Shown here: piece after piece, positions 58,611 through 64,000 of the stretch
Layout: each line of letters starts with the position of its first letter
Numbering within the stretch: position 1 is the first letter of the stretch
NCBI GenBank assembly: GCA_028583605.1
Contig: CM053325.1
Coordinates: forward strand, 40,351,435 to 40,415,434
DNA: 64,000 nucleotides
From: Dastarcus helophoroides
Lineage: Eukaryota > Arthropoda > Insecta > Coleoptera > Bothrideridae
Reading direction: 5' to 3'
Made by a program: the position numbers and the translations under genes
The notes under the pieces: generated by a model
Database searches by the model: none
What the model saw: the letters and a program-made list of their open reading frames with translations, nothing else
Told to the model about the DNA's origin: nothing

Positions 58611-61600
58611 GCAATAAGAACAGATAACATCGCAGTCCCTGGTGTGTAGCGCCACCACCCATCCTGAGTTGAGGGCGCAAATCGGACCGGCAGCTATTTT
58701 AGCGTGTCCAGAAGGAAATGCTAATGTCGGCCGGGGGTGTATAAGGTTAACCAACCATACATCTCTATCTTCCGGTTAAACCTACAGGAAGAACCGACCC
58801 ACACAACCGACCTCATTCGGATAGGGGTCAAGGGCAAGGTGATGGGGTCCAACAAGACCGGCCCATCGATGCGACAACCTCTACGATCAAGGATATCGTG
58901 AGTGGACTGACGATTTACGTGACGACCTTCTGCAATGTTATGAGAGAAGCATCAACCCGATTCGAAAAGGATACATGACGCGTATGCATAGACAGTGGGT
59001 TGAGTTGCACACAGAGCATCACATACTCACCGCTCAAAACTTACTCAATTATGTAGCGTATCTTCGAAGAACGGGTTACGTACATGTGCTTCTCCAACCG
59101 CCAAATGCTGAGTACAGGGAACCACAACAAGTGGCGAATAAGGAATCCCAGGGGGATAGTATACCGCCAGAAGTAGGAAGTCTAATAAACAAAAGGGCGA
59201 TTAACCTTTGAAAGGTCCATCAAAACTTAAAAGAAGCGGACGCAAATCCTAGTAGATCGATTTTGGAAGAGACGAACATCGGGAGCATTAATTGCGCGGT
59301 CTATGAAGTTGCCACCAGGTTCCAACGAGAGAACAGGGTGAGAGACCTTTCAAACGGAGGAATCCACAGGCGACTTAAATTATTAGACATCAAGATCCGG
59401 AAGGAGAAACAACACACATCCCATATTCAGTGTGTGATGGATTATGTGGTGAAAGGGAGACCATTCATTACCAAAGTAAGGCGTTTAGCAAGATCAATAA
59501 AGGGTCTTCATCACACAGTCAATATGAGAGTGCTGCCAGTCATCAAGCAGCACAATTTGCAAAGAATACGTGCGCTAAAAACCTGTCAAAAAATTTATAG
59601 CAGTTAGAACGAAGAGCATTGCGGAAAACGCACAATTCCGGAAAAAATATTTGCTTCTCTTTTAACCAAAGAAACGCATGATGTAGATAATCCTCCATCT
59701 GTAGATCAAATAACACTCTTCTGGAAGTTAATATAGGAAGAAACGCGTCCGCTAAGGGAAGATACTCTAGCCCTAGAACAGTTCAGAAACTTCTGCTGAG
59801 GAGGTTCGAAGTGCTCTTAAAGGCACAAAGAACAATGCTGCTCCTGGCCCCGATGGCATCAGCAACTATTAATGGAAATATCTTTCATCCACCCATCCCC
59901 ATTTAGCTAGAATTTTTAACCTCTGGCTCAATAATGAGCAGCATATCCCTCAGTGGTTTGTGAAAAGGCAAACCGTGCTTTTATCAAAAACTTGAGATCT
60001 GTCTAGTCCAAAAAATTACTGACCAATTACTTGTTTGAATACGTGTTACAATTTATTTACACGTATCCTATACACGCGTTTACTTGCCTTAGTTGACATA
60101 ATCTATCCACGGATATACGAGCAAAGGGCGTCTAAGAGAGGTGTGGCTGGCTATAAGGAGAATCTGCCCATCGATAGGTATATTACGCAGGATTCTATTC
60201 AGTATAAGCGAAACTTTTCGATGGCCTGGATTGACTGTCGTAAGGCATTTGATACAACATTTCATAAGTAGATGGGAATGTTGCTGAGAATGCTTGCGGT
60301 ATTCAGTCCAGTAGTGAGGTGTATCAAACATCTAATGTTACTCTGGCGGAGCAGATTTACCATTATATCCGGCGCATCCAAGGTCCAGTCAGAGTTGGTA
60401 ACTTTCAGAAGGGGGGTGTATCAAGGAGATTCCTTAAGCCCACTTCTGTTTTGCATCTCGCTGCTGCCGCTATCTGTTGCTCTCCGAATGACCCCAGGTT
60501 ACAACTGTGGTATACCAAGCAACCGCCGGCATAAGGTTACCCATTTGTTTTAAATGGACGACCTTAAGCTTTACGCTTGCGGAGAAATGGAATTTTAACA
60601 ATCCCTTATAGTCGTGCAGCAGTACACCACAAGGTGCTTGCAACAAACATACTTGCAGTTCCAGAATTAATATACTCTTTTGAAGTTTTAAAATTGACTC
60701 AAAATGAGCTACATAAATTCGATCTAAAGATTCGCAAGAGGATGAATTTAAGTCAACATTTACATCCTTAATCGTCAGTTCCACGGATTTATATTCCAGG
60801 ACTGAAAGGAGGTCGTGGACTTTTGAGCCTGGAGCGTCTTCACAACAGAATCACCTTGGATATGGCTTGCAAGATTATCAGAAGTTTGGATCCTCTTTTG
60901 CGTATGGTTCACGACCACGAACGTGTAGGAGATATGGCATTTTTATTTAGGGCAGCAGGACGAGCTGCCACAAAGCTAGGTCTTGAAATTTATTGCAGCT
61001 GACGGAACAACAACTCCATTACAGAGTTGATTCCTAGTCGTCTGAAGGCCCACATCAAAGCTGCAGAACTGAACAAGCTACTGCAGCAACATCGAGATAA
61101 ACCCATGTATGGAAACTTTTACAGAACCATGGAAAACGTGGGGTTATCTAGAGATTTAACCTTCCGCTTTCTGAGGTCAAGTGGGCTGAAATCTGAGACC
61201 GAAGGCTTTGCGACAGCCTGCCAAGATGGTGTTATCAACTTGTCTATCAAAGCCGTGTTTTGGGTATAGATGCCCTAATATAGACTGTAAGGCATGTCAT
61301 AATGCACCGGAAACATTAACGCATCTGCTTTCATCTTGTGGTGTGTGCATTTTCCGCCTATATCCGCCGCCCCACTAGGCTGCTGTATTTTTACCTACGG
61401 CACCATTACGGAATAGATGAGGCACCAGTGTTGCCCTATTCGCCGGGGGATATCGAGTCCGTGATAAAGAACGAAAGGTGCCGTATTTTTTGGAACTTTT
61501 CGTTCGATACGGTGAGGCATTTACAAGCCAATAAACTGGATCTTGTCCTCCAAGACCACGAAATCAAAGCAATGTACGTGGTCGAGTCTTCGGTTTCCGT

Positions 61601-62012
61601 CGAAGAAAACATTGCCCGTAAGGAGGAAAAAAAGCGGACTTAATATCAGGATCTCCTATCTGAACTTCGCAGGCTATACCCGAGATATTCCATAAGACTC
61701 GTGGTTTTGATAATAAGGACTTTAGGCGATATGCTACCTTCGTTGCTCGCTCAACTTAAAATCATACCAGCCTGCAGTAAGAGGGAGGGCAGACACATTA
61801 GCCGCCAACATGCAGAAGGCTGTTATACTCAAGTCGTTACGTTTACTTAGGATGCACGAATTCCAAATCCAGTAGTTCTCTTACCTCACAGTTGTGGGGA
61901 GAGGACTATAGGGATACATTAGGCTGGTCAAAAGCTCTTTGTGGTCGGAGACAAAGAGTGTCGAAGCCAGCACACATTACTAAAATAATAATAACAATTA
62001 TAATAATTATTT
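58611..62012 (+). mobile_element. R4/R2-like retrotransposon copy E, near full length, heavily decayed
   Basis: Starts after the AAT tract with a GC-rich 5' part and ends in a degraded AAT run (61982-62012). It is about 3.4 kb, less AT-rich than copies A-D, and the protein is a distant relative. Recognisable pieces are listed separately. Confidence 0.8.
58975..61870 (+). pseudogene. Copy E protein remnants: N-terminus, RT, Cys-His motif
   Basis: Pieces in several frames: MHRQWVELHTEHHILTAQNL (58981-59040, N-terminal region), AAPGPDGISNY (59838-59870, RT motif 0, a stop follows), PITCLNTCYNLFTRILY, RASKRGVAGYKENLPIDR and FSMAWIDCRKAFDTTFHK (60020-60271), VYQGDSLSPLLFCISLLPLS (60417-60476) and GGRGLLSLERL near 60810. 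The YMDD box is FKMDDLKLY near 60550. CKACHNAPETLTHLLSSC near 61285-61340 keeps all four metal ligands. The nuclease motif is only vaguely visible (NKLDLVLQDHEI, 61533). Many stops. Confidence 0.82.
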
Positions 62013-62105
62013 GAAATTTATTACACATTACATTTACACTTTGCACCAACACACGAGAATTAGTAACCCAATGTAACAATTAATAGGCTTTTAAGCAAAT
62101 TTTCT

Positions 62106-62876
62106 CTAATGAACAGACCAATAGGTTTAAACATTTATTAGATTTGACGTTTGGAAACAAATACCGCTTTCGATCTTGTTAGATCTCGTCAGTTTGGTAT
62201 ATCCAACTCGAATGCTAACAAATGTTCAGACAAGTAAGTACTAAAAAATTCACAGATATTAAGCATGTAACTCTTAGTACTACCACCTATTGGTCTAAGA
62301 GAAACTATGGCCATCGCTAACAATGTCGTAGGCAAGTAGAATGCAATCTAGACTACAAATTCATGCAGCCCTCCAGGCTTGTATAGTGAATCATAGGTAG
62401 CTGAACTACCAACAGTTGAAACACTGCCACCTAGCGAAGCGATTGCTCTCTAGGAAAAAGTTCCCAGAAGACAAGTATTCTAATGCACAGACCAATAGGT
62501 TTGAACATTTATTAGATTCGAAGTTTGGAAACCAAATACCGGTTTCGATCTTGTTAGATCTCGTTAGTTTGGCATATCCAACTCGAATGCTAACAAATGT
62601 TCCGACAAGTACTAAAAAATTCACAGACATCAAGCGTGTGACTCTTAGTACTACCACCTATTGGTCCACCTATTGGTTTCCAAACTTCGAATCTAATAAA
62701 TGTTCAAATCTATTGGTCTATGCATTAGAATCCCTGTCTTCTGGGAACTTTTTCCTAGAGAGCAACCGCTTCGCTAGGTGGCAGTGTTTCAACTGCTGGT
62801 AGTTCAGCTACCCATGATTCACTATACACGCCTGGAGGGCTGCATGAATTTGTAGTCTAGGTTACATTCTACTTGC
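62106..62876. repeat. Composite direct and inverted repeat right of the Dong array
   Basis: Inverted arms 62332-62531 and 62677-62876 are about 95% alike, with a loop of about 145 bases; shared words include CTAGACTACAAATTCATGC and CCACCTAGCGAAGCG. The loop plus the adjoining part of the left arm (62484-62668) is also a direct copy of 62113-62297, offset 371 bases. ACCAATAGGTTT and its inverse ATTGGTCT/ATTGGTCC border the blocks. No coding evidence; frames across it are palindromic shadows. Confidence 0.88.
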
Positions 62877-64000
62877 ATACGAAATTTTCTTTAGTTTAAG
62901 TATATCAACATAATTTTGACAAGTGGTAAGTCGTAACTTGATCGAATTAGAAAATTTATTTCAAGTATTTTAATGTGCGAAAATTTTCAAACGCGTTTTT
63001 ACCAAAAAGGGTGCATTGTATCAACTTTAAAGAAGTACGGATTTTTTACGCAAAATTGATTATTCTATAATAATTTTTAGTCAAACGTATCAGAATAGCA
63101 CCAGCAAAAAAGATGGGACAAAAATTAAATACAAAAAACTGCCGACAGCGCTCTATACAATGTGCGGCACTATTTAATCCTTTGTAATGCTTATAATTAT
63201 CTAAACCATAACTGTACCAAATTTCAACACGATTGAACGTTTCGTTTCTGAATTATATCCTTAACAAACAAAAATTCTTTGAAGCTCTGTAACTTTTGGA
63301 CTAAACCAAGTTTGTCTAAATCGGTTTTAATTGATCACAGAAAGCTGTATTTAAACTGGGTCCCATTACTTTCCGGACATCCTGTATATCTGAAAGTTGT
63401 AGCAGCAACCCTTATAATGCTTATATCACGTGGAACATAATTTAAATCTGCAAAAGATAAGCCAAAAATTATAAAGTTTTCCATCTAAGATAACAAAGTT
63501 ATCGACTATTGGAATTTAGCAACAGGTATATTTATGAATTTAACACTAGGTATAATGTTTTTGAATTTATGAAAGGTGCGCAAGGAAGTCTCATATGTGT
63601 TCTACTTACATGCCAAATATGAAACTAACATCTGGTTTATAGAGAAACGTACAAAGAATTTTATGGAGGCTTTGCATTAGTCAAATTTTTTATGTAAATG
63701 TTGTTATCTCAAACATTATAAATTTTAGGAACAGTGTTTGTTTTATTCAAAGTAGGTTTAAAATATCAAACGAAATTTAAAAACGAAGTTGATGTCAACT
63801 TCAGATAAAATGGGAAGTATTGGCCTCAATAACTTTGCTGAGTTACCAAAGTTTCAAAATTTTTGAATAAGTACTTTGCCAGATATCGATGGCGGGCGAT
63901 TCCCGGTGGCGTATTGGATTTGCCTCTAGACTACAGAACTGGGCAAGATACAAGCGTTCTAATTGGTCGGTTCTGACATCATAATCGTGTGTTTGGCAAT
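62877..64000. other. Unassigned sequence with an inverted relative of 45890-46196
   Basis: AT-rich, no gene seen. 63435-63915 matches the region left of the Dong array in inverse orientation (AATTTAAATCTGCA; ACAAAGAATTT; AGTACTTT...GATATCGAT). A TCCGGACATCCTGTATA motif at about 63372-63388 resembles the ends of the foldback elements. The last 85 bases are slightly richer in GC and unassigned. Confidence 0.6.

Noticed and set aside
58405..58754. Frames rich in Ile or Leu around 58,470-58,610 and 48,233-48,421
   Set aside because: These are translations of AAT microsatellites in various frames.
62406..62802. Two overlapping frames on opposite strands with the same C-terminal peptide
   Set aside because: The identical peptides come from the inverted repeat, not from a gene.

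Overview
The window looks like part of a large, AT-rich, intron-rich insect genome, possibly a beetle; the species cannot be fixed from the sequence. The one host gene I can support runs on the minus strand from about 45,051 to beyond the left side of the window. It is the middle of Unc-89 (obscurin), the giant muscle M-band protein: the end of a PH domain, a long disordered linker with a striking repetitive Tyr/Arg/Ser exon, then six complete immunoglobulin domains and the start of a seventh. Twelve exons (plus one tentative 44-bp exon) were placed by matching GT/AG splice sites and reading phase. Every junction keeps frame and joins Ig halves sensibly. The SH3/DH start and the FN3/kinase end of the gene are outside the window or not found.

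Nearly everything else is transposon sequence in the introns. From the left: a 1.6-kb foldback element (2,587-4,183); a 15.3-kb intron with a broken piggyBac (10,113-12,000), a 1-kb foldback (12,189-13,183) and a 5.4-kb DIRS-type element (13,633-19,011) that still has inverted terminal repeats and an internal complementary region; a decayed Jockey-like LINE (26,545-28,490); two copies of a 1.3-1.4-kb foldback family (29,932-31,317 and 37,962-39,247), the second nested inside an older terminal-inverted-repeat element (37,014-39,498).

Upstream of the recognised Unc-89 exons, 46,197-62,012 is a head-to-tail, plus-strand array of at least five R4/Dong-clade non-LTR retrotransposon copies. They are separated by AAT microsatellites, the expected target of Dong elements. 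Decay of both the coding regions and the AAT tracts rises from left to right, suggesting growth by repeated insertion next to older copies. A third foldback copy sits in the array and is itself split by a compact GC-rich 690-bp element with 4-bp target duplications, short inverted ends and a 27-bp tandem repeat. The right end holds a near-perfect 545-bp inverted repeat and inverted copies of a repeat that also lies left of the array.

No tRNA, rRNA, CRISPR or bacterial-type features were seen. All boundaries come from reading by eye, without alignment software.
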